DNA of 64,000 nt, taken from assembly GCA_963995525.1 (NCBI GenBank), contig CAXEFP010000001.1, forward strand, positions 310,001 through 374,000, in the 5' to 3' direction. The translations under genes and the position numbers were made by a program. Of this stretch, positions 22,233 through 33,396 are shown one piece after another. The notes beneath the pieces were generated by a model, which saw only the letters and a program-made list of their open reading frames with translations, was not told where the DNA came from and made no database searches. The DNA comes from Escarpia spicata. Taxonomy: Eukaryota; Annelida; Polychaeta; Sabellida; Siboglinidae. How positions within the stretch are numbered: position 1 is the first letter of the stretch; each line of letters starts with the position of its first letter.

Positions 22233-22944
22233 ATAGTAGTATAGTGGTATAGTAGGATAGTAGTATAGTAGTATAGTGGTATAGTAGGATAGTAGTATAG
22301 TAGGATAGTAGTATAGTAGGATAGTAGTATAGTAGGATAGTAGTATAGTAGGATAGTAGTATAGTAGGATAGTAGTATAGTAGGATAGTAGTATAGTAGG
22401 ATAGTAGTATAGTAGGATAGTAGGATAGTAGTATAGTAGGATAGTAGTATAGTAGGATAGTAGTATAGTAGTATAGAAGGATAGTAGTATAGTAGGATCG
22501 TAGTATAGTAGGATAGTAGTATAGTAGGATAGTAGTATAGTAGGATAGTAGTATAGTTGGATAGTAGTATAGTAGTATAGTAGGATAGTAGTATAGTAGG
22601 ATAGTAGTATAGTAGGATAGTAGTATAGTAGGATAGTAGTATATTAGGATAGTAGTATAGTAGGATAGTAGTATAGTAGGATAGTAGTATAGTAGTATAG
22701 TAGTATAGTAGGATAGTAGTATAGTAGTATAGTAGTATAGTAGGATAGTAGTATAGTAGTATAGTAGGATAGTAGTATAGTAGGATAGTAGTATAGTAGG
22801 ATAGTAGTATAGTAGGATAGTAGTATAGTAGTATAGTAGTATAGTAGTATAGTAGTATAGTAGTATAGTAGTATAGTAGGATAGTAGGATAGTAGGATAG
22901 TAGTATAGTAGTATAGTAGGATAGTAGTATAGTAGTATAGTAGT
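22233..22944 (+). repeat. S8 array, long class (712 bp)
   Basis: GTGGTATAG left edge, AGAAGGATAG near 22475, TAGGATCGTAG near 22497, TAGTTGGATAG near 22555, TATATTAGG near 22642. Confidence 0.9.
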
Positions 22945-23295
22945 GTAGGATGGAGGAGCCATGTTATGTTGGATTTGGAAAGTGTAGGTTGGAGGAGCCA
23001 TGCTATGTTGGAGTTGGAGAGTGTAGGAAGGATAAGCCATGTTATGTTGAAGTTGGAGAGTGTGGGATGGAGGAGTCATGCTGTGTTGGAGTTGGAGAGT
23101 GTAGTATGGAGGAACCATGTTATGTTGGAGTTGGAGAGTGTAGGATGGAGGAGCCATGTTATTTTGGAGTTGGAGAGTGCAGTATGGAGGAGCCATGTTA
23201 TGTTGGAGTTGGAGAGTGTAGGATGGAGAAGCCATGTTATGTTGAAGTTGGAGAGTGTGGGATGGAGGAGTCATGCTGTGTTGGAGTTGGAGAGT
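22945..23295 (+). repeat. L(9) block without T
   Basis: u1-u9 with u5 starting GTAGTATGG and u7 reading CCATGTTATG instead of CCATGCTATG. It corresponds in position to the 14-unit block at 13329 but lacks the five-unit expansion. Confidence 0.92.
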
Positions 23296-23448
23296 GTAGG
23301 ATGTTAGTATAGTAGTAGTATATTAGTGTAGTAGTATTATTGTAGTATAGTAGTAGGATAGTAGTAGCATAGTAGTATAGTAGTATAGTAGGATAGTAGT
23401 ATAGTAGGATAGTAGTATACTAGGATAGTAGGATAGTAGTATAGTAGT
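23296..23448 (+). repeat. Truncated linker and S8 without T block
   Basis: Same structure as 13875-14038, with TATACTAGG and an 11-bp shorter linker. Confidence 0.85.
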
Positions 23449-24075
23449 GTAGGATGGAGGAGCCATGTTATGTTGGATTTGGAAAGTGTAGGTTGGAGGA
23501 GCCATGCTATGTTGGAGTTGGAGAGTGTAGGAAGGATAAGCCATGTTATGTTGAAGATGGAGAGTGTGGGATGGAGGAGTCATGCTGTGTTGGAGTTGGA
23601 GAGTGTAGGATGGAGGAACCATGTTATGTTGGAGTTGGAGAGTGTAGGATGGAGGAGCCATGTTATTTTGGAGTTGGAGAGTGCAGTATGGAGGAGCCAT
23701 GCTATGTTGGAGTTGGAGAGTGTAGGATGGAGAAGCCATGTTATGTTGAAGTTGGAGAGTGTGGGATGGAGGAGTCATGCTGTGTTGGAGTTGGAGAGTG
23801 TAGGATGTTAATATAGTAGTAGTATATTAGTGTAGTAGTTTTATTGTAGTATAGTAGTAGTATAGTAGTAGGATAGTAGTAGCATAGTAGTATAGTAGCA
23901 TAGTAGTATAGTATTATAGTAGTATAGTAATATAGTAGTATAATATTATGGTAGCATAGTAGTATAGTAGGATGGAGGAGCCATGTTATGTTGGAATTGG
24001 AGTGTGTAGGATGGAGGAGCCATGTTATGTTGGAGTTGGAGAGTGCAGTATGGAGGAGCAATGCTATGTTGGTGT
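23449..24075 (+). repeat. L(9)-K-T module, GAAGATGG type
   Basis: L is 23449-23799 and T is 23967-24075. It pairs with 14039-14665 at an offset of 9,410 bp. Confidence 0.92.
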
Positions 24076-24548
24076 ATAGTAGTATAGTATTATAGTAGTA
24101 TAGTAGTATAGTGGTATAGTAGGATAGTAGTATAGTAGTATAGTAGTATAGTAGGATAGTAGTATAGTAGGATAGTAGTATAGTAGGATAGTAGTATAGT
24201 AGGATAGTAGTATAGTAGGATAGTAGTATAGTAGGATAGTAGTATAGTAGGATAGTAGTATAGTAGGATAGTAGGATAGTAGTATAGTAGAATAGTAGTA
24301 TAGTAGGATAGTAGTATAGTAGGATAGTAGTATAGTAGGATAGTAGTATAGTAGGATAGTAGTATAGTAGGATAGTAGTATAGTAGGATAGTAGTATAGT
24401 AGGATAGTAGTATAGTAGGATAGTAGTATAATAGGATAGTAGTATAGTACGATAGTAGTACAGTAGGATAGTAATATAGTAGTATAGTAGGATAGTAGGA
24501 TAGTAGTATAGTAGTATAGTAGGATAGTAGTATAGTAGGATAGTAGTA
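24076..24548 (+). repeat. S8 array (~473 bp)
   Basis: TATTATAG edge, AGAATAG near 24290, TACGATAG near 24448, ACAGTAGG near 24460. Confidence 0.88.
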
Positions 24549-24758
24549 TAGTAGATTAGTAGTAGCATAGTAGTATAGTAGCATAGTAGTATAGTATTAT
24601 AGTAGTATAGTAGTATAGTAGTATAATAGTATAGTAGCATAGTAGTATAGTAGGATGGAGGAGCCATGTTATGTTGGAGTTGGAGTGTGTAGGATGGAGG
24701 AGCCATGTTATGTTGGAGTTGGAGAGTGCAGTATGGAGGAGCAATGCTATGTTGGTGT
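24549..24758 (+). repeat. K'-T module without L block
   Basis: AGATTAG linker; T is 24650-24758. It pairs with 15111-15340. Confidence 0.88.
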
Positions 24759-24987
24759 ATAGTAGTATAGTAGTATAGTAGTATAGTAGGATAGTAGGGT
24801 AGTAGTATAGTAGTATAGTAGGATAGTAGGATAGTAGTATAGTAGTATAGTAGGATAGTAGTATAGTAGGATAGTAGTATAGTAGGATAGTAGTATAGTA
24901 GGATAGTAGTATAGTAGGATAGTAGTATAGTAGGATAGTAGTATAGTAGGATAGTAGTAGTATAGTAGTATAGTAGTATAGTAGGAT
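24759..24987 (+). repeat. S8 array cut by inversion junction
   Basis: Contains the TAGGGTAG and GTAGTAGTATAG markers of 15341-15647, so the expected continuation is an L block like 15648. Instead the strand flips at 24,987/24,988. Confidence 0.9.
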
Positions 24988-25026
24988 ACTACTATCCTAC
25001 TATACTACTATACTACTATACTACTA
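24955..25026. repeat. Palindrome at left inversion junction
   Basis: Perfect inverted repeat with 34-bp arms (24955-24988 and 24993-25026) and a 4-nt CTAC loop. The core is GTAGGATA, CTAC, TATCCTAC. The left arm is forward S8 and the right arm is reverse-complement S8, so this marks the strand switch. Confidence 0.92.
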
Positions 25027-25059
25027 TACTACTATACTACTATACTACTATACTACTAT

Positions 25060-25441
25060 ACACCAACATAGCATTGCTCCTCCATACTGCACTCTCCAAC
25101 TCCAACATAACATGGCTCCTCCATCCCACCTTCTCCAACTTCAACATAACATGGCTTCTCCATCCTACACTCTCCAACTCCAATATAGCATGGCTCCTCC
25201 ATACTGCACTCTCCAACTCCAAAATAACATGGCTCCTCCATCCTATACTCTCCAACTCCAACATAACATGGTTCCTCCATCCTACACTCTCCAACTCCAA
25301 CACAGCATGACTCCTCCATCCCACACTCTCCAACTTCAACATAACATGGCTTATCCTTCCTACACTCTCCAATTCCAACATAGCATGGCTCCTCCAACCT
25401 ACACTTTCCTAATCCAACATAACATGGCTCCTCCATCCTAC
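25060..25441 (-). repeat. Inverted L/T hybrid, 9 units plus t3
   Basis: 382 bp = 31 + 9 x 39. On the - strand u1 (with GGATTAGG), u2 (GGAATTGG), u3-u6, u7, u8 and a GTGGGATGG-start unit run into t3. It differs by only a few bases from the forward block at 40150-40531. Confidence 0.9.
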
Positions 25442-26089
25442 ACTACTATACTACTATCCTACTATACTACTATACTACTATCCTACTATACTACTATACT
25501 ACTATACTACTATACTACTATCCTACTATCCTACTATCCTACTATACTACTATCCTACTATACTACTATCCTACTATACTACTATCCTACTATACTACTA
25601 TCCTACTATACTACTATCCTACTATACTACTATCCTACTATACTACTATCCTACTATACTACTATCCTACTATACTACTATCCTACTATACTACTATACT
25701 ACTATCCTACTATACTACTATCCTACTATACTACTATCCTACTATACTACTATCCTACTATACTACTATCCTATTATACTACTATCCTACTATACTACTA
25801 TCTTACGATACTACTATACTACTATCCTACTATACTACTATCCTACTATACTACTATCCTACTATACTACTATCCTACTATACTACTATCCTACTATACT
25901 ACTATCCTACTATACTACTATCCTACTATACTACTATCCTACTATACTACTATCCTACTATACTACTATCCTACTATACTACTATCCTACTATACTACTT
26001 TCCTACTATACTACTATCCTACTATACTACTATCCTACTATACTACTATCCTACTATACCACTATACTACTATACTACTATACTACTGT
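25442..26089 (-). repeat. Inverted S8 array, long class (648 bp)
   Basis: Reverse-complement S8 with a TCTTACGATAC marker near 25801 (TATCGTAAGATAG on the - strand), shared with 39851 and the long array at 45202. Confidence 0.9.
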
Positions 26090-26489
26090 ACACCAACATA
26101 GCATTGCTCCTCCATACTGCACTCTCCAACTCCAACATAACATGGCTCCTCCATCCTACACACTCCAACTCCAACATAACATGGCTCCTCCATCCTACTA
26201 TACTACTATGCTACCATACTATTATACTACTATATTACTATACTACTATGCTACTACTATCCTACTACTATACTACTACTATACTACAATAATACTACTA
26301 CACTAATATACTACTACTATACTAACATCCTACACTCTCCAACTCCAACACAGCATGACTCCTCCATCCCACACTCTCCAACTTCAACATAACATGGCTT
26401 CTCCATCCTACACTCTCCAACTCCAACATAACATGGCTCCTCCATCCTACACACTCCAACTCCAACATAACATGGCTCCTCCATCCTAC
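26090..26489 (-). repeat. Inverted compact block-K-T module
   Basis: T is 26090-26198, the linker 26199-26333, and the compact four-unit block t1-t2-u8-u9 is 26334-26489. Forward equivalents are at 30083, 34140, 39158, 40698 and 47326. Confidence 0.9.
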
Positions 26490-26663
26490 TATACTACTAT
26501 GCTACTATACTATTATACTACTATACTACTATACTACTATAATACTATACTACTATGCTACTATACTACTATGCTACTACTATCCTACTATACTACTATC
26601 CTACTATACTACTATACTACTATCCTACTATACTACTATACTACTATACTACTATACTACTAT
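26490..26663 (-). repeat. Inverted K' linker with S8 units
   Basis: About 174 bp of linker with GTAGCATAG and TATTATAG on the - strand and several S8 units; the forward equivalent is 38984-39157. Confidence 0.85.
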
Positions 26664-27240
26664 ACACCAACATAGCATTGCTCCTCCATACTGCACTCTC
26701 CAACTCCAACATAACATGGCTCCTCCATCCCACACTCTCCAACTTCAACATAACATGGCTTCTCCATCCTACACTCTCCAACTCCAACATAGCATGGCTC
26801 CTCCATACTGCACTCTCCAACTCCAAAATAACATGGCTCCTCCATCCTACACTCTCCAACTCCAACATAACATGGTTCCTCCATCCTACACTCTCCAACT
26901 CCAACGCAGCATGACTCCTCCATCCCACACTCTCCAACTTCAACATAACATGGCTTCTCCATCCTACACTCTCCAACTCCAACATAGCATGGCTCCTCCA
27001 TACTGCACTCTCCAACTCCAAAATAACATGGCTCCTCCATCCTACACTCTCCAACTCCAACATAACATGGTTCCTCCATACTACACTGTCCAACTCCAAC
27101 ACAGCATGACTCCTCCATCCCACACTCTCCAACTTCAACATAACATGGCTTATCCTTCCTACACTCTCCAACTCCAACATAGCATGGCTCCTCCAACCTA
27201 CACTTTCCAAATCCAACATAACATGGCTCCTCCATCCTAC
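26664..27240 (-). repeat. Inverted L/T hybrid, 14 units plus t3
   Basis: 577 bp = 31 + 14 x 39. The + copies at 33397-33973 and 38407-38983 share its private variants: GGACAG at the end of u4, CTGCG in the second u4/u9 unit, and GTAGTATGG in u5. Confidence 0.92.
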
Positions 27241-27864
27241 ACTACTATACTACTATCCTACTATACTACTATACTACTATCCTACTATCCTACTATACTA
27301 CTATACTACTATACTACTATATAACTATCCTACTAAACTACTATCCTACTATACTACTATCCTACTATACTACTATCCTACTATACTACTATCCTACTAT
27401 ACTACTATACTACTATCCTACTATACTACTATCCTACTATACTACTATCCTACTATACTACTATACTACTATCCTACTATACTACTATCCTACTATACTA
27501 CTATCCTACTATACTACTATCCTACTATACTACTATCCTACTATACTACTATCCTACTATACTACTATCTTACTATACTACTATACTACTATCCTACTCT
27601 ACTACTATCCTACTATACTGCTATCCTACTATACTACTATCCTACTATACTACTATCCTACTATACTACTATCCTACTATACTACTATCCTACTATACTA
27701 CTATACTACTATCCTACTATACTACTATCCTACTATACTACTATCCTACTATACTACTATCCTACTATACTACTATCCTACTATACTACTATCCTACTAT
27801 ACTACTATCCTACTATACCACTATACTACTATACTACTATCCTACTATACCACTATACTACTAT
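27241..27864 (-). repeat. Inverted S8 array, long class (624 bp)
   Basis: Includes TAACTATCC and TAAACTACTATCC near 27310-27330 (TAGTTTAGTAGGATAG on the - strand), shared with forward arrays near 33290 and 38300. Confidence 0.9.
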
Positions 27865-28494
27865 ACACCAACATAGCATTGCTCCTCCATACTGCACTCT
27901 CCAACTCCAACATAACATGGCTCCTCCTTCTTACACACTCCAACTCCAACATAACATGGCTCCTCCATCCTACTATACTACTATGCTACCATACTATTAT
28001 ACTACTATATTACTATAATACTATACTACTATGCTACTATACTACTATGCTACTACTATCCTACTACTATACTACTACTATACTACTACTATACTACAAT
28101 AATACTACTACACTAATATACTACTACTATACTAACATCCTACACTCTCCAACTCCAACACAGCATGACTCCTCCATCCCACACTCTCCAACTTCAACAT
28201 AACATGGCTTCTCCATCCTACACTCTCCAACTCCAACATAGCATGGCTCCTCCATACTGCACTCTCCAACTCCAAAATAACATGGCTCCTCCATCCTACA
28301 CTCTCCAACTCCAACATAACATGGTTCCTCCATCCTACACTCTCCAACTCCAACACAGCATGACTCCTCCATCCCACACTCTCCAACTTCAACATAACAT
28401 GGCTTATCCTTCCTACACTCTCCAACTCCAACATAGCATGGCTCCTCCAACCTACACTTTCCAAATCCAACATAACATGGCTCCTCCATCCTAC
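27865..28494 (-). repeat. Inverted L(9)-K-T module
   Basis: T is 27865-27973, where t2 carries a GAAGGAGG variant. L is 28144-28494 with all nine units. It pairs with 32130-32748. Confidence 0.92.
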
Positions 28495-28769
28495 ACTACT
28501 ATACTACTATCCTACTATACTACTATACTACTATCCTACTATCCTACTATACTACTATACTACTATACTACTACTATCCTACTATACTACTATCCTACTA
28601 TACTACTATCCTACTATACTACTATCCTACTATACTACTATCCTACTATACTACTATCCTACTATACTACTATCCTACTATACTACTATACTACTATCCT
28701 ACTATCCTACTATACTACTATACTACTACCCTACTATCCTACTATACTACTATACTACTATACTACTAT
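28495..28769 (-). repeat. Inverted S8 array (275 bp)
   Basis: Contains CTACTACTAT and TACCCTACTATCC markers near 28565 and 28725; pairs with 31855-32129. Confidence 0.9.
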
Positions 28770-28930
28770 ACACCAACATAGCATTGCTCCTCCATACTGC
28801 ACTCTCCAACTCCAACATAACATGGCTCCTCCATCCTACACACTCCAACTCCAACATAACATGGCTCCTCCATCCTACTATACTACTATGCTACTATACT
28901 ATTATACTACTATCCTACTATACTACTATA
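28770..28930 (-). repeat. Inverted K'-T module
   Basis: T is 28770-28878, followed by a shortened linker with one CTATGCTAC unit. Confidence 0.85.
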
Positions 28931-29148
28931 CTACTATACTACTACTATCCTACTATACTACTATCCTACTATACTACTATCCTACTATACTACTATCCTA
29001 CTATACTACTATCCTACTATACTACTATCCTACTATACTACTATCCTACTATACTACTATCCTACTATACTACTATCCTACTATACTACTATCCTACTAT
29101 ACCACTATACTACTATACTAATATCCTACTATACCACTATACTACTAT
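28931..29148 (-). repeat. Inverted S8 array (~218 bp)
   Basis: 16-bp alternation ending in ATACCACTATAC variants next to T. Confidence 0.88.
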
Positions 29149-29689
29149 ACACCAACATAGCATTGCTCCTCCATACTGCACTCTCCAACTCCAACATAAC
29201 ATGGCTCCTCCATCCTACACACTCCAACTCCAACATAACATGGCTCCTCCATCCTACTATACTACTATGCTACCATACTATTATACTACTATTTTACTAT
29301 AATACTATACTACTATGCTACTATACTACTATGCTACTACTATCCTACTACTATACTACTACTATACTACAATAATACTACTACACTAATATACTACTAC
29401 TATACTAACATCCTACACTCTCCAACTCCAACATAGCACGGCTCCTCCATACTGCACTCTCCAACTCCAAAATAACATGGCTCCTCCATCCTACACTCTC
29501 CAACTCCAACATAACATGGTTCCTCCATCCTACACTCTCCAACTCCAACACAGCATGACTCCTCCATCCCACACTCTCCAACTTCAACATAACATGGCTT
29601 ATCCTTCCTACACTCTCCAACTCCAACATAGCATGGCTCCTCCAACCTACACTTTCCAAATCCAACATAACATGGCTCCTCCATCCTAC
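29149..29689 (-). repeat. Inverted L(7)-K-T module
   Basis: T is 29149-29257. L is 29417-29689 with units u1-u7 only; u7 has GCCGTGC on the - strand. It pairs with 30924-31464 and is also like 44661-45201. Confidence 0.92.
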
Positions 29690-30072
29690 ACTACTATCCT
29701 ACTATACTACTATACTACTATCCTACTATACTACTATACTACTATACTACTATACTACTATACTACTTTCCTACTATACTACTATCCTACTATACTACTA
29801 TCCTACTATACTACTATCCTACTATACTACTATCCTACTATACTACTATTCTACTATACTACTATCCTACTATACTACTATCCTACTATACTTCTATCCT
29901 ACTATACTACTATACTACTATCCTACTATACTACTATCCTACTATACTACTATCCTACTATACTACTATCCTACTATACTACTATCCTACTATACTACTA
30001 TACTACTATCCTACTATACTACTATCCTAATATTCTACTATCATACTATACTACTATCCTACTATACTACTA
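29690..30072 (-). repeat. Inverted S8 array at right junction
   Basis: 383 bp of reverse-complement S8 with TTTCCTAC near 29766, CTTCTATCC near 29891, and irregular CCTAATATTC and CATACTATAC near 30025-30045. Confidence 0.9.
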
Positions 30073-30089
30073 TAGTAGTATAGTAGGAT
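30056..30089. repeat. Palindrome at right inversion junction
   Basis: Perfect 34-bp palindrome with no spacer. The left half is ATCCTACTATACTACTA (30056-30072) and 30073-30089 is its exact reverse complement. It marks the return to forward orientation. Confidence 0.94.
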
Positions 30090-30475
30090 GGAGGAGCCAT
30101 GTTATGTTGGAGTTGGAGTGTGTAGGATGGAGGAGCCATGTTATGTTGGAGTTGGAGAGTGTAGGATGGAGAAGCCATGTTATGTTGAAGTTGGAGAGTG
30201 TGGGATGGAGGAGTCATGCTGTGTTGGAGTTGGAGAGTGTAGGATGTTAGTATAGTAGTAGTATATTAGTGTAGTAGTATTATTGTAGTATAGTAGTAGT
30301 ATAGTAGTAGGATAGTAGTAGCATAGAAGTATAGTAGCATAGTAGTATAGTATTATAGTAGTATAGTAATATAGTAATATAATAGTATGGTAGCATAGTA
30401 GTATAGTAGGATGGAGGAGCCATGTTATGTTGGAGTTGGAGAGTGCAGTATGGAGGAGCAATGCTATGTTGGTGT
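30083..30475 (+). repeat. Compact block-K-short T module
   Basis: The compact block t1-t2-u8-u9 is 30083-30238. The linker carries GCATAGAAG, shared with 40.94 and 47.57 kb. T at 30406-30475 is only 70 bp (one 39-bp unit plus t3). This is most of the central spacer of the large palindrome. Confidence 0.9.
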
Positions 30476-30923
30476 ACAGTAGTATAGTAGTATAGTAGTA
30501 TAGTGGTATAGTAGGATAGTAGTATAGTAGGATAGTAGTATAGTAGGATAGTAGTATAGTAGGATAGTAGTATAGTAGGATAGTAGTATAGTAGGATAGT
30601 AGTATAGTAGGATAGTAGTATAGTAGGATAGTAGTATAGTAGGATAGTAGTATAGTAGGATAGTAGTATAGTAGGATAGTAGTATAGTAGGATAGTAGTA
30701 TAGTAGGATAGTAGTATAGTAGGATAGTAGTATAGTAGGATAGTAGTATAGTAGGATAGTAGTATAGTAGGATAGTAGTATAGTAGGATAGTAGTATAGT
30801 AGGATAGTAGGATAGTAGTATAGTAGGATAGTAGTATAGTAGGAAAGTAGTATAGTAGTATAGTAGTATAGTAGTATAGTAGTATAGTAGGATAGTAGTA
30901 TAGTAGTATAGTAGGATAGTAGT
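30476..30923 (+). repeat. S8 array (448 bp)
   Basis: Starts ACAGTAG, then one GTGGTATAG, then long strict alternation; TAGGAAAGTAG near 30842. Confidence 0.9.
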
Positions 30924-31464
30924 GTAGGATGGAGGAGCCATGTTATGTTGGATTTGGAAAGTGTAGGTTGGAGGAGCCATGCTATGTTGGAGTTGGAGAG
31001 TGTAGGAAGGATAAGCCATGTTATGTTGAAGTTGGAGAGTGTGGGATGGAGGAGTCATGCTGTGTTGGAGTTGGAGAGTGTAGGATGGAGGAACCATGTT
31101 ATGTTGGAGTTGGAGAGTGTAGGATGGAGGAGCCATGTTATTTTGGAGTTGGAGAGTGCAGTATGGAGGAGCCGTGCTATGTTGGAGTTGGAGAGTGTAG
31201 GATGTTAGTATAGTAGTAGTATATTAGTGTAGTAGTATTATTGTAGTATAGTAGTAGTATAGTAGTAGGATAGTAGTAGCATAGTAGTATAGTAGCATAG
31301 TAGTATAGTATTATAGTAAAATAGTAGTATAATAGTATGGTAGCATAGTAGTATAGTAGGATGGAGGAGCCATGTTATGTTGGAGTTGGAGTGTGTAGGA
31401 TGGAGGAGCCATGTTATGTTGGAGTTGGAGAGTGCAGTATGGAGGAGCAATGCTATGTTGGTGT
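30924..31464 (+). repeat. L(7)-K-T module
   Basis: L is 30924-31196 (u1-u7, with GCCGTGC in u7). T is 31356-31464. Confidence 0.92.
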
Positions 31465-31700
31465 ATAGTAGTATAGTGGTATAGTAGGATATTAGTATAG
31501 TAGTATAGTGGTATAGTAGGATAGTAGTATAGTAGGATAGTAGTATAGTAGGATAGTAGTATAGTAGGATAGTAGTATAGTAGGATAGTAGTATAGTAGG
31601 ATAGTAGTATAGTAGGATAGTAGTATAGTAGGATAGTAGTATAGTAGGATAGTAGTATAGTAGGATAGTAGTAGGATAGTAGTAGTATAGTAGTATAGTA
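31465..31700 (+). repeat. S8 array (~236 bp)
   Basis: GTGGTATAG, GGATATTAG and GTGGTATAG at the left edge, then regular alternation and a GTAGTAGG register shift near 31670. Confidence 0.88.
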
Positions 31701-31854
31701 GTATAGTAGGATAGTAGTATAATAGTATAGTAGCATAGTAGTATAGTAGGATGGAGGAGCCATGTTATGTTGGAGTTGGAGTGTGTAGGATGGAGGAGCC
31801 ATGTTATGTTGGAGTTGGAGAGTGCAGTATGGAGGAGCAATGCTATGTTGGTGT
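31701..31854 (+). repeat. Short K'-T module
   Basis: Shortened linker with one GTAGCATAG unit; T is 31746-31854. It pairs with 28770-28930. Confidence 0.86.
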
Positions 31855-32129
31855 ATAGTAGTATAGTAGTATAGTAGTATAGTAGGATAGTAGGGTAGTA
31901 GTATAGTAGTATAGTAGGATAGTAGGATAGTAGTATAGTAGTATAGTAGGATAGTAGTATAGTAGGATAGTAGTATAGTAGGATAGTAGTATAGTAGGAT
32001 AGTAGTATAGTAGGATAGTAGTATAGTAGGATAGTAGTATAGTAGGATAGTAGTAGTATAGTAGTATAGTTGTATAGTAGGATAGTAGGATAGTAGTATA
32101 GTAGTATAGTAGGATAGTAGTATAGTAGT
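31855..32129 (+). repeat. S8 array (275 bp)
   Basis: TAGGGTAG near 31890, GTAGTAGTATAG near 32050 and TAGTTGTATAG near 32068. The last is absent from the paired array at 28495. Confidence 0.9.
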
Positions 32130-32748
32130 GTAGGATGGAGGAGCCATGTTATGTTGGATTTGGAAAGTGTAGGTTGGAGGAGCCATGCTATGTTGGAGTT
32201 GGAGAGTGTAGGAAGGATAAGCCATGTTATGTTGAAGTTGGAGAGTGTGGGATGGAGGAGTCATGCTGTGTTGGAGTTGGAGAGTGTAGGATGGAGGAAC
32301 CATGTTATGTTGGAGTTGGAGAGTGTAGGATGGAGGAGCCATGTTATTTTGGAGTTGGAGAGTGCAGTATGGAGGAGCCATGCTATGTTGGAGTTGGAGA
32401 GTGTAGGATGGAGAAGCCATGTTATGTTGAAGTTGGAGAGTGTGGGATGGAGGAGTCATGCTGTGTTGGAGTTGGAGAGTGTAGGATGTTAGTATAGTAG
32501 TAGTATATTAGTGTAGTAGTATTATTGTAGTATAGTAGTAGTATAGTAGTAGGATAGTAGTAGCATAGTAGTATAGTAGCATAGTAGTATAGTATTATAG
32601 TAATATAGTAGCATAATAGTATGGTAGCATAGTAGTATAGTAGGATGGAGGAGCCATGTTATGTTGGAGTTGGAGTGTGTAGGAAGGAGGAGCCATGTTA
32701 TGTTGGAGTTGGAGAGTGCAGTATGGAGGAGCAATGCTATGTTGGTGT
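32130..32748 (+). repeat. L(9)-K-T module
   Basis: L is 32130-32480. The linker has GTAGCATAATAG. T is 32640-32748 with GGAAGGAGG in t2. Confidence 0.92.
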
Positions 32749-33396
32749 ATAGTAGTATAGTGGTATAGTAGGATAGTAGTATAGTAGTATAGTGGTATAG
32801 TAGGATAGTAGTATAGTAGGATAGTAGTATAGTAGGATAGTAGTATAGTAGGATAGTAGTATAGTAGGATAGTAGTATAGTAGGATAGTAGTATAGTAGG
32901 ATAGTAGTATAGTAGTATAGTAGGATAGTAGTATAGTAGGATAGTAGTATAGTAGGATAGTAGTATAGTAGGATAGTAGTATAGTAGGATAGTAGTATAG
33001 TAGGATAGCAGTATAGTAGGATAGTAGTATAGTAGGATAGTAGTATAGTAGTATAGTAAGATAGTAGTATAGTAGGATAGTAGTATAGTAGGATAGTAGT
33101 ATAGTAGGATAGTAGTATAGTAGGATAGTAGTATAGTAGGATAGTAGTATAGTAGGATAGTAGTATAGTAGTATAGTAGGATAGTAGTATAGTAGGATAG
33201 TAGTATAGTAGGATAGTAGTATAGTAGTATAGTAGGATAGTAGTATAGTAGGATAGTAGTATAGTAGGATAGTAGTATAGTAGGATAGTAGTTTAGTAGG
33301 ATAGTTATATAGTAGTATAGTAGTATAGTAGTATAGTAGTATAGTAGGATAGTAGGATAGTAGTATAGTAGTATAGTAGGATAGTAGTATAGTAGT
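32749..33396 (+). repeat. S8 array, long class (648 bp)
   Basis: Two GTGGTATAG at the left edge, TAGGATAGCAG near 33005, TAAGATAG near 33060, and AGTTTAGTAGG and AGTTATATAG near 33290-33310. Confidence 0.9.

Larger units (their letters stand above)
24988..30072 (-). repeat. Inverted segment of the satellite array
   Basis: For 5,085 bp every motif appears as its reverse complement (ACTATACT, CATGGCTCCTCCATCC). Read on the - strand from 30,072 down, the order is S8, L(7), K, T, S8, K', T, S8, L(9), K, T, S8, 14-unit hybrid, K', compact block, K, T, S8, 9-unit hybrid, S8. Most of this order is also present in forward orientation at 30.54-34.57 kb and 37.8-40.5 kb. Confidence 0.95.

Noticed and set aside
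25060..30072. Transposable element with terminal inverted repeats
   Set aside because: The inverted segment contains only the same satellite, encodes nothing, and its edges are ordinary S8 palindromes rather than element-specific ends with target duplications.
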